From: an uncultured Clostridia bacterium
GTDB lineage: Bacteria > Bacillota > Clostridia > Christensenellales > Borkfalkiaceae
NCBI GenBank assembly: GCA_947589335.1
Contig: CANPZH010000037.1
Location: 1 to 12,648, forward strand
Direction: 5' to 3'
Length of the DNA stretch: 12,648 nt
Shown here: positions 1-6,506 of the stretch, in pieces
Layout: each line of letters starts with the position of its first letter
Position numbering within the stretch: position 1 is the stretch's first letter
Made by a program: the position numbers and the translations under genes
The notes under the pieces: model-generated
The model's database searches: none
The model's input: only the letters and a program-made list of their open reading frames with translations
Told to the model about the DNA's origin: nothing

Positions 1-716
1 GCCTCGATGATGGAGGTGGGCATGCCGTACAGGAACTGACGGATGAAGAATGCCGTCATGATCGAACCGAACATCCCGGGGATGATGAGGACGAGACCGT
101 TGTTTCTCCAGCCGAGGCTGTCGTACATTGCGAACTGCGTCGTCATGAGGGAAGGTCCGGGGACCATGATCGCGGCAAGCAGGAAATAGAACACTGCGTT
201 TCTGCCGATCCAGTTGATCTTCGCGAACGAGAACGCCGCGGACGCCGACGTGACAACGCCGACCACAACGGGAACGATCGAATAGATGAGGTTGTTGAGG
301 AGCGCTCTCCAGAAGGAGAATCCGACGGAGAAGCCGCCGACTTCCGTCATTGCGGACGTAAAGAAGATGCGGTAGTTCTCAAACAGCCCATTGGTGTATC
401 CTTCGGAGACCGTGCTGCGCATCGGCCACCAGACGAGTGCGTTCAGGATCTCGGTTGCGGAACCTGCGGCGCTCGTATCTGCGAAGGAGCCTGCGATCAT
501 CCACCAGAAGGGATAGACCATGATGAACGATCCGAAGAGCAACACGATGTAGGTGACGACATCGCCGACGAACTTCGCGCGCTTGGAGCTGGCGCGGTGC
601 GTCTTGCTCGAGATCCCGAAAAAGGCGAGCAGTGCGCCCCAGGCATAGCGGAGAGAAGAATATTGGGGTTCTTCCGTAACGGGAGCTTCATTTTCGATGT
701 TTTCGATATTTTCCAT
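1..716 (-). CDS. MalG-type carbohydrate ABC transporter permease, C-terminus cut by window edge
   Basis: Inner-membrane permease, the second membrane subunit of a sugar-type ABC importer. 238 codons are visible from the ATG at 716; the frame runs off the window start. After a polar, acidic N-terminal tail (ENIENIENE repeat, residues 2-10) comes a membrane segment around 53-70 ending in YPFWWM, typical of MalG proteins. Further hydrophobic segments follow, with the family-like FAKINWIGRN stretch. The visible part ends at SIIEA, the start of the cytoplasmic EAA loop that docks on the ATPase, so about 70-90 residues are missing. The start is supported by a GGAGGAGGAG ribosome binding site that begins immediately after the TAA of the MalF-type gene, giving translational coupling (13-nt gap). 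Substrate cannot be told from the sequence. The family call is firm. Confidence 0.93.
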   Translation of the reverse strand, partial: MENIENIENEAPVTEEPQYSSLRYAWGALLAFFGISSKTHRASSKRAKFVGDVVTYIVLLFGSFIMVYPFWWMIAGSFADTSAAGSATEILNALVWWPMRSTVSEGYTNGLFENYRIFFTSAMTEVGGFSVGFSFWRALLNNLIYSIVPVVVGVVTSASAAFSFAKINWIGRNAVFYFLLAAIMVPGPSLMTTQFAMYDSLGWRNNGLVLIIPGMFGSIMTAFFIRQFLYGMPTSIIE

Positions 717-729
717 GTTCTCCTCCTCC

Positions 730-1893
730 TTAATCCTTATTTCTCGAATCCAGCCAGAACTGGAACATCGTCAGGATAAAGATGATGACCGCGAGGATCA
801 TACCGTAGGCAGCGCCTTCGGAGACAACGGCGTTGACGCCGCCGTTCAGACCGTAGTTCCACACGAGCCAGACATAGCCGGACAGATAGTATCTGTTCGC
901 GATGAAGAGTTCGGGCTCCGCATAGATCTGCATGCCGCCGATGACGGAAGTGACGATGTTGTAGAAGATCGTGGGATACAGATCGGGCATCGTGACTTTC
1001 CAGAAGATCGTCCATCCGTTTGCGCCGTCGATCTGCGCCGCTTCCTTCGTTGCGCCGTTGACGCCCGAGAGACCTGCGATGTACAGAATGATCGTGCCGC
1101 CGAGGCCCTTCCAGACGCTCATGATGATGATGACGAGCTTGGAGATGATCCCCTGGCACCAGAACGGATCGTTCATGAACGCACTCTCTGAGGTGCCGCC
1201 CGTGATGAAGTTCCACGACCAGTCGTTCGCGCCCGTGATGTTGACCCACTGCAGCGGGCTGTCCGTGATACCGACTTGCTGCAACCCGAGCAGGGAGTTC
1301 ATGACGCCCGTCTGCGAGAACATCAGCTTGAAGGTGTAGACGATGGAGATCGTCGACGCGACACAGGGGAAGTAGTAGAGGACGCGGAACACGTTGCCGC
1401 CCTTGATGTCGCGGGACATGCAGACCGCGAAGAACATCGAAAGGATCATGCCGATCGGGATACCGATCATGTAGAACACGGTGTTGAAGAGCATCGCGCC
1501 CATCTCATGAATACGGAACGGCGTCGTTGTGAAGTTCGTGAATGCGTATATGTACCAGGCAAACGGACCCGTGACCTCTTGGGTTTTCCCGCTTTCGGCA
1601 AGGTGGACCGTTGCCGTCGGGACGCGCTGGCCGAGATACTGCAGATAGCTGAAGATATTGCCGCCGCCGATGATCGTATAGTCGGTAAACGAGAGCAGCA
1701 GCGCCACCACGAAGCAAATGTAGACGAACCAGACGGTACCGATGATCAGCGGGATACAGAAGATCCAGCCCCAAAGATTATCTTGCAGCTTGGCCTGGTT
1801 GATGGGCTTGCGCTGCTTCTTCTTTATGACCTGCTCCTCTGCAACCGCTTCCTCGGCTTCGGCCGTTTCGTTTGCAGTGATGATTTCTTCCAT
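730..1893 (-). CDS. MalF-type carbohydrate ABC transporter permease
   Basis: Membrane subunit of a sugar-type ABC importer, 387 aa. A charged N-terminal tail rich in Glu/Ala (1-35) precedes the first membrane segment (about 42-70). More segments lie near 133-158, 170-192, 250-275, 305-320 and 362-382. The EAA loop is clear at 284-304: EAAQIDGANGWTIFWK followed by a P, the contact site for the ATPase. Compared with a typical ~300-aa MalF/UgpA protein it is longer, because of the N-terminal tail and extracytoplasmic insertions around 75-130 and 205-248. The start at 1893 is chosen over an in-frame ATG nine codons upstream because AGGAGG lies 6 nt before it. It sits between the solute-binding protein gene (84-nt gap holding a stable hairpin) and the MalG-type gene. 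No ATP-binding gene is seen; such importers often share an ATPase encoded elsewhere. Confidence 0.94.
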   Translation of the reverse strand: MEEIITANETAEAEEAVAEEQVIKKKQRKPINQAKLQDNLWGWIFCIPLIIGTVWFVYICFVVALLLSFTDYTIIGGGNIFSYLQYLGQRVPTATVHLAESGKTQEVTGPFAWYIYAFTNFTTTPFRIHEMGAMLFNTVFYMIGIPIGMILSMFFAVCMSRDIKGGNVFRVLYYFPCVASTISIVYTFKLMFSQTGVMNSLLGLQQVGITDSPLQWVNITGANDWSWNFITGGTSESAFMNDPFWCQGIISKLVIIIMSVWKGLGGTIILYIAGLSGVNGATKEAAQIDGANGWTIFWKVTMPDLYPTIFYNIVTSVIGGMQIYAEPELFIANRYYLSGYVWLVWNYGLNGGVNAVVSEGAAYGMILAVIIFILTMFQFWLDSRNKD

Positions 1894-1935
1894 AATTTCC
1901 TCCTTACACGAGATTTTCACAATCGGGCGGGAAGC

Positions 1936-1956
1936 GTCTCCCCGCGAGGGGGAGAC
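1936..1956 (-). other. Intercistronic hairpin between solute-binding protein and permease genes
   Basis: A perfect 8-bp inverted repeat (arms GTCTCCCC and GGGGAGAC, 5-nt loop) lies 22 nt after the solute-binding protein stop and 43 nt before the MalF-type start. The minus-strand transcript has no U-tract after it, so it does not look like a terminator. A stem here may protect the 3' end of the binding-protein message, as REP hairpins do after malE in enterics. That role is inferred. Confidence 0.6.
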
Positions 1957-1977
1957 GGTTTCCGTGTCCGGTTGAAG

Positions 1978-4500
1978 TTACGAATTGCCGAGCAGCCTCT
2001 GTTCTGCTGCGATCGCCGCGGCGAGCTGCGCCTTGACGTCCGCTTCGCTGAATGCATAGAACCATGCCGGGGTGCCGTAGCTGGTGCCCTGGATAGGAGT
2101 CTTGGCAGCATCCTTCTTATAGAGCATCTTATCGAGGATATCCGCCATGCTGTTGCCCTTCTCGCCGCTGTACGCGTTCTGCTGTGCATACGCCATAACG
2201 TAGCCCTTGCCGCGGGCGTCGAGGACGCCGAGCCAGTCGTCGTTGTAGGTGTACATTGCGGAGTCGCGCGTTGCGTTGAGGCCGTACTGCATACGAAGGG
2301 AGAGGTCTCTGTCGGCCTGCGTGTATGCGACCATCTTGAGGGTCTTCATCGCGTAGGAGAGGTCGAGCAGGGTGCTCATGTTGGTGTTCTGGAACTGTTT
2401 GTCGTACTTGTCTGCGAATGCGCCGCCCTGGTAGTTTGCGATCCACTGGCCGACCGTGCCGCCGCCGGAAGCCGCTTCGAACATCGCCTTCGCCGCCGCA
2501 TAGGTCTCATCCCATGCCTCGTCTTCGGGAGTGACCATGTCTTCGAAGTCGCCCTTGTGACCGTTGAAATCCTGGCACTGGTCTCTGAAGTTCGGGAGCT
2601 GGGAGCCCGCGTACGTCAGGGTGACCTGCGTGTTGCGGTCGATCGTCAGATAGCGGACGAGGTCGATCGCTGCGCCTTCACGCCAGTCTGCGCCGTTGGT
2701 GATGAGGCCGCTGACGCCGTAGCCGACGGAGTCCATACGCGCGCCCCACTTATCCTGACGCTCGATCTGGTTATCAACGATCTCTTGCCCGCTATAGGAT
2801 TCGGGGAGATCGGTAACGTCGACCTCGCAGACGGGGTCGGTGCCGCCGCCGCCCTGCGTAAATTCGACCTTGCCTGCAAGATCGCCGTAGCCGACCATCT
2901 CGTAGTCCTGGTTCTTGACGAGGGAAGCGAGTGCATAGTCCTCGGAGACGGGTTCGGGCATCAGTCTGTATTTGAGGAACTGTCTGTCGGTCGCATTCAG
3001 AGCGCCCGCGTTCCACGTGCCGACGCCGTAGAAGACGCAGTAGCCTGCACAGAACATATCCCAGCCGGAGGGTTTATCCGACTTGGTGTCGCCCGCGTTG
3101 TTGGAGTTGCCGTTCCAGTCGGAGCCGTATGCGTAGAACGCACCGATGACTTCGAGGAATTCGTCGTTATTGATACCCCAGTTGATCGTCTGTTCCTGTT
3201 CGCCGTACAGGGTCGCCTTCGACTGCGTGTAGGTGTTGTTGCCCGCTTCGCTGACCGCTGCCGTCGAATCCTTGTTGAGGTACTGCGCGTTGTTGCCCGC
3301 GAGCCAAGGAAGGAGATAGAGGACGCCGTCGTAGGAGTCGTTGCCATAGACGTTCTTGACGCCCGTCTTGGTCATCGCGCCGCCCTTGCCGTTGCCCTGC
3401 CAGTTGTAGGTGTTGAGGTAGTAGGTGAGCGCCCACGTCAGTGCGCTGTATTCGGCGTAGGTGTAGGTGATGTAGCCCTGCTTCACGTCGTAAGCGGCGC
3501 CGGTGTCGAGCGCGTTGCCGTCTTTGTCCTGTGCGGGGATGGTGACGTCGGGCGTTCCGCTCCAGTAAGCCTTCGCGTCTTCGAAGGTGTCTCCGGGCCA
3601 GCCGGGGATCGTCACGCAGTAGCCCTTGCCGCCCGTGTAGTACTGCACTGCGACAGCCATGGGATCGCCGCCCGCGAGAGCCGCTTCATAGCTCGAGAAT
3701 GCGTAGAAGTTGTAGGGGCGGTACCACGTGGGCTTGCCGATGTTGATAAGGGGCACGTCTTCGTCGCCGTAAGGATCGGACGTGACAACGCCGCTTTCCC
3801 TGTTGTAGGTGAGCGTTGCGCCCGTGTTCTCGGCGCCCTTGACGCCCGTTCTGTCGTTCGTCGTCTTCGACATCATGTCCGCTTTGACCTGATCGGAGAT
3901 GAGGACTTCGTTGTAGCCGAGACCGAAGTTGGAGTAGTCCTTGGGAAGACCGTAAATGCCGACTTTGACGTCGTTTGCGATCGTCTTGAACGTCTGCGTG
4001 CTCTCATCATAATAGATACGGTCGCCCGAGTTGTAGTTCGGATCGTTCGCATAGGAGTAGAATGCGAGGGAATCTTCCCAGATCTGGCTGAGGTCGTCCG
4101 CATATTCCTGGAGCGCGGAGGACATGTCGAGGATCTTGCCGAGTCTCGACCAAACCTTCACGTACTTCGGGGAGACGTAGAAGACGTCGGGCTGGGAGTT
4201 GGACGCGATCAGGTTGGACAGCTGCGTGAAGTACGCGTCGGTATCCGACTGATAGGTGAACTTCGTCTTGACTTCTTCCTCTTCGGTGAAGATGCCCTTT
4301 TCGCGGAGCACGTTCGTGTAGTAATTTGCCCAGTCGGCTACGTTCTGGCGGTTGACGTCAACGTCAGAGTCGCCGCAGAACATGGAAATGCTGATCGTAT
4401 AGGCATCATCTCCGCACCCTGCGAACGAAACCGCGGCGCCGCACATCATCACTGCAGAGAGAGCAACGAGCGAAGCGCTTTTCAAAAGTTTCTTCTTCAT
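1978..4500 (-). CDS. Large extracellular solute-binding lipoprotein of the ABC importer
   Basis: Predicted substrate-capturing lipoprotein, 840 aa, anchored on the outer face of the membrane. The N-terminus MKKKLLK plus a hydrophobic core leads to a lipobox-like FAG-C with Cys29 as lipidation site. The mature protein begins CGDDAYTISISMF. Family-like stretches are PDVFYVSP (104-111) and GIYGLPKDYSNFGLGYNEVL (181-200), as in sugar-binding proteins. The rest is rich in Tyr, Trp, Gly and Asn. Usual family length is 400-550 aa, so this one is much larger. The start at 4500 is chosen over an in-frame ATG 17 codons upstream because the signal peptide begins here and AGAGGT lies 7 nt upstream. First gene of the importer operon, followed by both permeases. 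The ligand is unknown; an oligo- or polysaccharide fragment is a guess based on size. Confidence 0.9.
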   Translation of the reverse strand: MKKKLLKSASLVALSAVMMCGAAVSFAGCGDDAYTISISMFCGDSDVDVNRQNVADWANYYTNVLREKGIFTEEEEVKTKFTYQSDTDAYFTQLSNLIASNSQPDVFYVSPKYVKVWSRLGKILDMSSALQEYADDLSQIWEDSLAFYSYANDPNYNSGDRIYYDESTQTFKTIANDVKVGIYGLPKDYSNFGLGYNEVLISDQVKADMMSKTTNDRTGVKGAENTGATLTYNRESGVVTSDPYGDEDVPLINIGKPTWYRPYNFYAFSSYEAALAGGDPMAVAVQYYTGGKGYCVTIPGWPGDTFEDAKAYWSGTPDVTIPAQDKDGNALDTGAAYDVKQGYITYTYAEYSALTWALTYYLNTYNWQGNGKGGAMTKTGVKNVYGNDSYDGVLYLLPWLAGNNAQYLNKDSTAAVSEAGNNTYTQSKATLYGEQEQTINWGINNDEFLEVIGAFYAYGSDWNGNSNNAGDTKSDKPSGWDMFCAGYCVFYGVGTWNAGALNATDRQFLKYRLMPEPVSEDYALASLVKNQDYEMVGYGDLAGKVEFTQGGGGTDPVCEVDVTDLPESYSGQEIVDNQIERQDKWGARMDSVGYGVSGLITNGADWREGAAIDLVRYLTIDRNTQVTLTYAGSQLPNFRDQCQDFNGHKGDFEDMVTPEDEAWDETYAAAKAMFEAASGGGTVGQWIANYQGGAFADKYDKQFQNTNMSTLLDLSYAMKTLKMVAYTQADRDLSLRMQYGLNATRDSAMYTYNDDWLGVLDARGKGYVMAYAQQNAYSGEKGNSMADILDKMLYKKDAAKTPIQGTSYGTPAWFYAFSEADVKAQLAAAIAAEQRLLGNS

Positions 4501-4663
4501 TCCTTTACCTCTTTGAATAGAATTCTCGTGTCCGTCGCCTACAATCCTCACGGTCTTCTCCGCTGCGCTGCGCGTATTGGGGGTTGGCGCTCCGCTTTGC
4601 GGATCTGCCCGCTCGGGGTTCGGGTCCGGAAAATGCCGTTTCGGTCTGCCGAATACAGAAAAG

Positions 4664-4746
4664 GACGTTCGTCAATCCGCACTGTTTTTTCTCCGCCGGC
4701 GCTTCCGCACCGAGAAAAAAAACAGCAAAAAAGATTAACGAACGCC
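4664..4746 (-). promoter_or_regulatory. Nested stem-loop in the leader of the ABC importer operon
   Basis: In the minus-strand transcript, 4746-4733 (GGCGTTCGTTAATC) pairs over all 14 positions with 4677-4664 (GATTGACGAACGTC), two of them G-U wobbles. On the plus strand the same two positions would be A-C mismatches, so the structure fits RNA made from the minus strand. Inside is a second stem (4725-4712 with 4693-4682, CTGTTTTTT..CTC against GAGAAAAAACAG). At the tip is a 5-bp hairpin (4711-4707 with 4702-4698) closed by GGAA, a GNRA-type tetraloop. I do not recognise it as a known riboswitch class. The pairing is seen; a regulatory role is inferred. Confidence 0.65.
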
Positions 4747-4758
4747 CTTCTGCATCAT
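4735..4758 (-). CDS. Possible 7-residue leader peptide (MMQKGVR)
   Basis: A tiny reading frame ATG ATG CAG AAG GGC GTT CGT TAA lies about 28 nt after the predicted transcription start of the ABC operon. A purine run AGGGGGAAAG precedes it, only a partial ribosome binding site. Its last codons and stop fall inside the outer arm of the leader stem (4733-4746), so a ribosome finishing here would prevent the outer stem from forming. Such short frames also arise by chance; support is positional only. Confidence 0.3.
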   Translation of the reverse strand: MMQKGVR

Positions 4759-4792
4759 GACTTTCCCCCTATCGTCATTTTACACTGAACAC

Positions 4793-4821
4793 AATATAGC
4801 ACGATTTTTTGGGGTTGTCAA
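4793..4821 (-). promoter_or_regulatory. Sigma-A promoter of the ABC importer operon
   Basis: Read on the minus strand: a perfect -35 TTGACA (4821-4816), a 17-bp spacer and -10 TATATT (4798-4793). The predicted start of transcription is near 4786, giving a leader of about 285 nt before the lipoprotein start at 4500. The upstream side is very AT-rich (A7/T5 runs at 4822-4842), which fits an UP element. Confidence 0.8.
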
Positions 4822-4842
4822 TAGGAAAATAAAAATTTTTTT

Positions 4843-4855
4843 GTGAAACTTTCAC
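4843..4855. promoter_or_regulatory. Inverted repeat GTGAAA-C-TTTCAC upstream of the ABC operon promoter
   Basis: A perfect 6-1-6 inverted repeat centred at 4849, 21 bp upstream of the -35 box of the ABC operon, amid phased A/T tracts. The position suits an activator site. There is no matching regulator gene in the window, so the assignment is speculative. Confidence 0.35.
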
Positions 4856-4922
4856 CTTTTTTTTGCTTTTTTTTGGGCTTTTTCACCAAGCGATGCGCTT
4901 TTTGTACCCAATATCGGCAACG

Positions 4923-4945
4923 AAAAAGGGCGGGCAGACCCGTCC
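4923..4945 (-). terminator. Probable intrinsic terminator of the ftsH-parA-parB-DUF2156 unit
   Basis: On the minus strand a GC-rich stem GGACGGG-TCTG-CCCGCCC is followed by TTTTT. One position (A-C) does not pair on this strand. It lies 70 nt after the stop codon at 5016. Confidence 0.55.
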
Positions 4946-5015
4946 TTCCACAAAATATTGTGTGCATGCTCGCGGCATGCGCGCTTTTTTCCGCTTTCGC
5001 CCGAAAACGGGGGGA

Positions 5016-6440
5016 TCACACGCCCGCCGTCTTATAAAAATAGAGGAAAGTCCCGTCTTCGCCGCAGGGCAGAAATCCCGCCGCGCGGAGCATCTTCTCC
5101 GATCGTGCGTTCTCGCGGAAGCACTTCGCCTCGGCGCGCTCGATCCCGAGATGCAAAAAGGCGTACTCCGCCATCGCGTGCATCGCCTCCCGCGCATAGC
5201 CCTTTCCCTCCGCCTCGGGAAGGAGCCGCACGCCGAGCTCGACGTTCTCGCGGTAGCCGAAGCGGTGCAGCACGGCCTCGCCCAGCAATCTCCCGTCCGC
5301 ATAGATCCCCATCGAGACCTCTTCCTTTTTATGAAAGCGCTCCCGCGCCGTCTCGAGGAAATATTCTTCCGGCGGCTCGCCCTCGGGGAAGTCCTCCCGC
5401 CAGTCGTATCCCCAATAGCGGTTGCGCCCGCCGTCGTAGCAGAGGCGGTAGAACTCCCCGGCGTCTTCCCCGGCGAGTTCGTGCAGGGAGAGCCGCTCCG
5501 TCCTGATCTCGGGGACGCGGGAGAGGGCGTCGATCGCACGCCGCGGGAGCACGTTGTACTTCCCGACGACCTCGCAGGGGAGGTATTGCAGCTTGGATTT
5601 GCGCAGGCCGATGTCGCCCGCGTCGTCCATACGGTTGAGAAACCGCACCCCATCCCCGCAAAACGTGCGCGCGAACTGCTGCGCGAGCATGGGATAGGCG
5701 CCCTCGAATTCCTTGAGCGCCTTCTCGATGTGGATCACCGTCATGTCCCCGCAGCGCTCTCCCGCGGAGAATCCGACGATCTTTCCGTCCACGGTCAAGA
5801 TTCCCCCGAAGAGGTTGAGCTCCCTCATCCGCGGGACGAGGGCGAGCGTCTCCGCCATCTCCTCGTCGGCAAGGCGCATCCCCTTCGCCCGCTGCCCCTC
5901 TGCGTATTCCCGCAAAAAGGCGGAAAGGGCGGGCTCCTCCGCCTCGGTGTAGGGGCGGAATTGCCACATGGGGTACGTTTTTTTGAATTTGTTGATGTGG
6001 TTGCGCTGCCCGGAGTACCGCTTCCCCGCGAAGGTACGGAAGTCCTCCGCCTCATATAAATAGTCCCGCCAGCGGCGGCGGTTGTTGAGGGCGCAGTCCT
6101 GCCCGTAGCGGTCGAGCATCGCGGGGAGCTTTGCACGGGGAATGTTCGTGAAATGCAGGCGGATGTTCTCGTCGCGGCAGTAGGCCTCCACGGCGTCGAG
6201 CGCCGCCCCTTCCGCCGCTTCGTCCCCCGAAACGCATAACGGGTAGTAAAAATAGTGCGATCCGGCATAGAACTCATGCAGAATGAGGCACCCCGCGGCA
6301 AAGCAGTAGTCGACCTGCAGAGACTCTCCCCACATGAACTGAAAGCCGAGCGAATAGTCGCTGATATGTGTCTTCTGCGCCGCGAAATAGGGCGCAAGTC
6401 CGGTCAGATCCGATCCGGTGATCTTATGAAACGTCAACAT
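5016..6440 (-). CDS. DUF2156 (MprF C-terminal-like) domain fused to a RimJ/RimL-type GNAT acetyltransferase
   Basis: Predicted soluble two-domain protein, 474 aa, both halves of GNAT fold. Residues 1-300 match the DUF2156/COG4866 family, related to the catalytic domain of lysyl-phosphatidylglycerol synthase but without its membrane part. The family's basic stretch is seen at 137-153 (FAGKRYSGQRNHINKFK). Residues 311-472 look like a RimJ/RimL GNAT: opening EIRTERLSL, acetyl-CoA loop EGKGYA (411-416), then ENARSEKML (443-451), where such enzymes have the conserved Asn. Substrates of either half cannot be read from sequence. The ATG at 6440 is right by family N-terminus, yet no ribosome binding site lies directly before it; one lies 39 nt upstream beyond a strong hairpin. 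It follows parB by 66 nt, most likely co-transcribed. An aminoacyl- or acetyl-transfer role is inference. Confidence 0.85.
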   Translation of the reverse strand: MLTFHKITGSDLTGLAPYFAAQKTHISDYSLGFQFMWGESLQVDYCFAAGCLILHEFYAGSHYFYYPLCVSGDEAAEGAALDAVEAYCRDENIRLHFTNIPRAKLPAMLDRYGQDCALNNRRRWRDYLYEAEDFRTFAGKRYSGQRNHINKFKKTYPMWQFRPYTEAEEPALSAFLREYAEGQRAKGMRLADEEMAETLALVPRMRELNLFGGILTVDGKIVGFSAGERCGDMTVIHIEKALKEFEGAYPMLAQQFARTFCGDGVRFLNRMDDAGDIGLRKSKLQYLPCEVVGKYNVLPRRAIDALSRVPEIRTERLSLHELAGEDAGEFYRLCYDGGRNRYWGYDWREDFPEGEPPEEYFLETARERFHKKEEVSMGIYADGRLLGEAVLHRFGYRENVELGVRLLPEAEGKGYAREAMHAMAEYAFLHLGIERAEAKCFRENARSEKMLRAAGFLPCGEDGTFLYFYKTAGV

Positions 6441-6445
6441 AAGCG

Positions 6446-6485
6446 GCGCCCGCCCGGATCCGCCGGACGGGCTGCGATTCTCCTT
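6446..6485 (-). promoter_or_regulatory. Split ribosome binding site: AAGGAG, then a hairpin, then the DUF2156-GNAT ATG
   Basis: AAGGAG at 6485-6480 is 39 nt from the ATG at 6440, too far in linear form. Between them 6472-6463 pairs with 6457-6448 (10 bp, one G-U, 5-nt loop), extended by two more pairs (6475-6474 with 6447-6446) past a bulged A. With the stem formed, only AATC plus CGCTT (9 nt) separate AAGGAG from the ATG, a normal spacing. This resembles the hairpin-bridged site described for phage T4 gene 25. The fold is read by eye and untested. Confidence 0.5.
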
Positions 6486-6490
6486 TTTTC

Positions 6491-6504
6491 CGCGGGATCC
6501 CGCG
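6491..6504. repeat. Perfect 14-bp palindrome just after parB
   Basis: CGCGGGATCCCGCG lies 2 nt beyond the parB stop. On the minus strand it is followed by GAAAAAAGGAG, not by T's, so it is not a terminator for parB; TTTTATT follows it only on the plus strand, where no gene ends. It may act as a 3' stabilising stem for the parB message. Confidence 0.5.
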
Positions 6505-6506
6505 TT

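Larger units (their letters stand above)
4822..5015. other. Gene-free spacer between the DUF2156-GNAT gene and the ABC operon promoter
   Basis: No supported gene. From the DUF2156-GNAT end it contains a duplicated GCATGC (4964-4969 and 4975-4980), a short CACAA/TTGTG inverted repeat (4949-4962), the probable terminator at 4923-4945, an AAGCG-ATG-CGCTT repeat (4888-4900), long T runs, and the inverted repeat next to the promoter. Together with the leader (4501-4792) this makes about 515 bases without a long gene. Confidence 0.7.

Noticed and set aside
3009..3024. CACGTG with a half parS (TTCCACGTG) inside the solute-binding protein gene
   Set aside because: The right half (CCGAC) does not match GAAACA; chance in coding sequence.
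4471..4490. Catabolite-repression (cre)-like TGAAAAGCGCTTCG at the start of the lipoprotein gene
   Set aside because: Only about 9 of 14 positions fit, and the sequence is explained by the signal-peptide codons KSAS.
4501..4551. Upstream in-frame ATG for the lipoprotein (17 residues longer)
   Set aside because: It would put charged residues before the signal peptide and lacks a ribosome binding site; the ATG at 4500 has both.
1276..4788. A very long open frame on the plus strand opposite the solute-binding protein gene
   Set aside because: It is the complement of a clear lipoprotein gene with signal peptide; the product is low-complexity, rich in Val, Arg, Asp and Glu, with no family features. 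It stays open because of the GC-rich codon use of the real gene.
4964..4990. GCATGC repeat followed by T6 as a plus-strand terminator
   Set aside because: No plus-strand gene ends here, and GCATGC is self-complementary, so the pairing is weak evidence.
6491..6504. Palindrome after parB as an intrinsic terminator
   Set aside because: On the transcribed strand it is followed by an A-rich run and a Shine-Dalgarno, not by T's.
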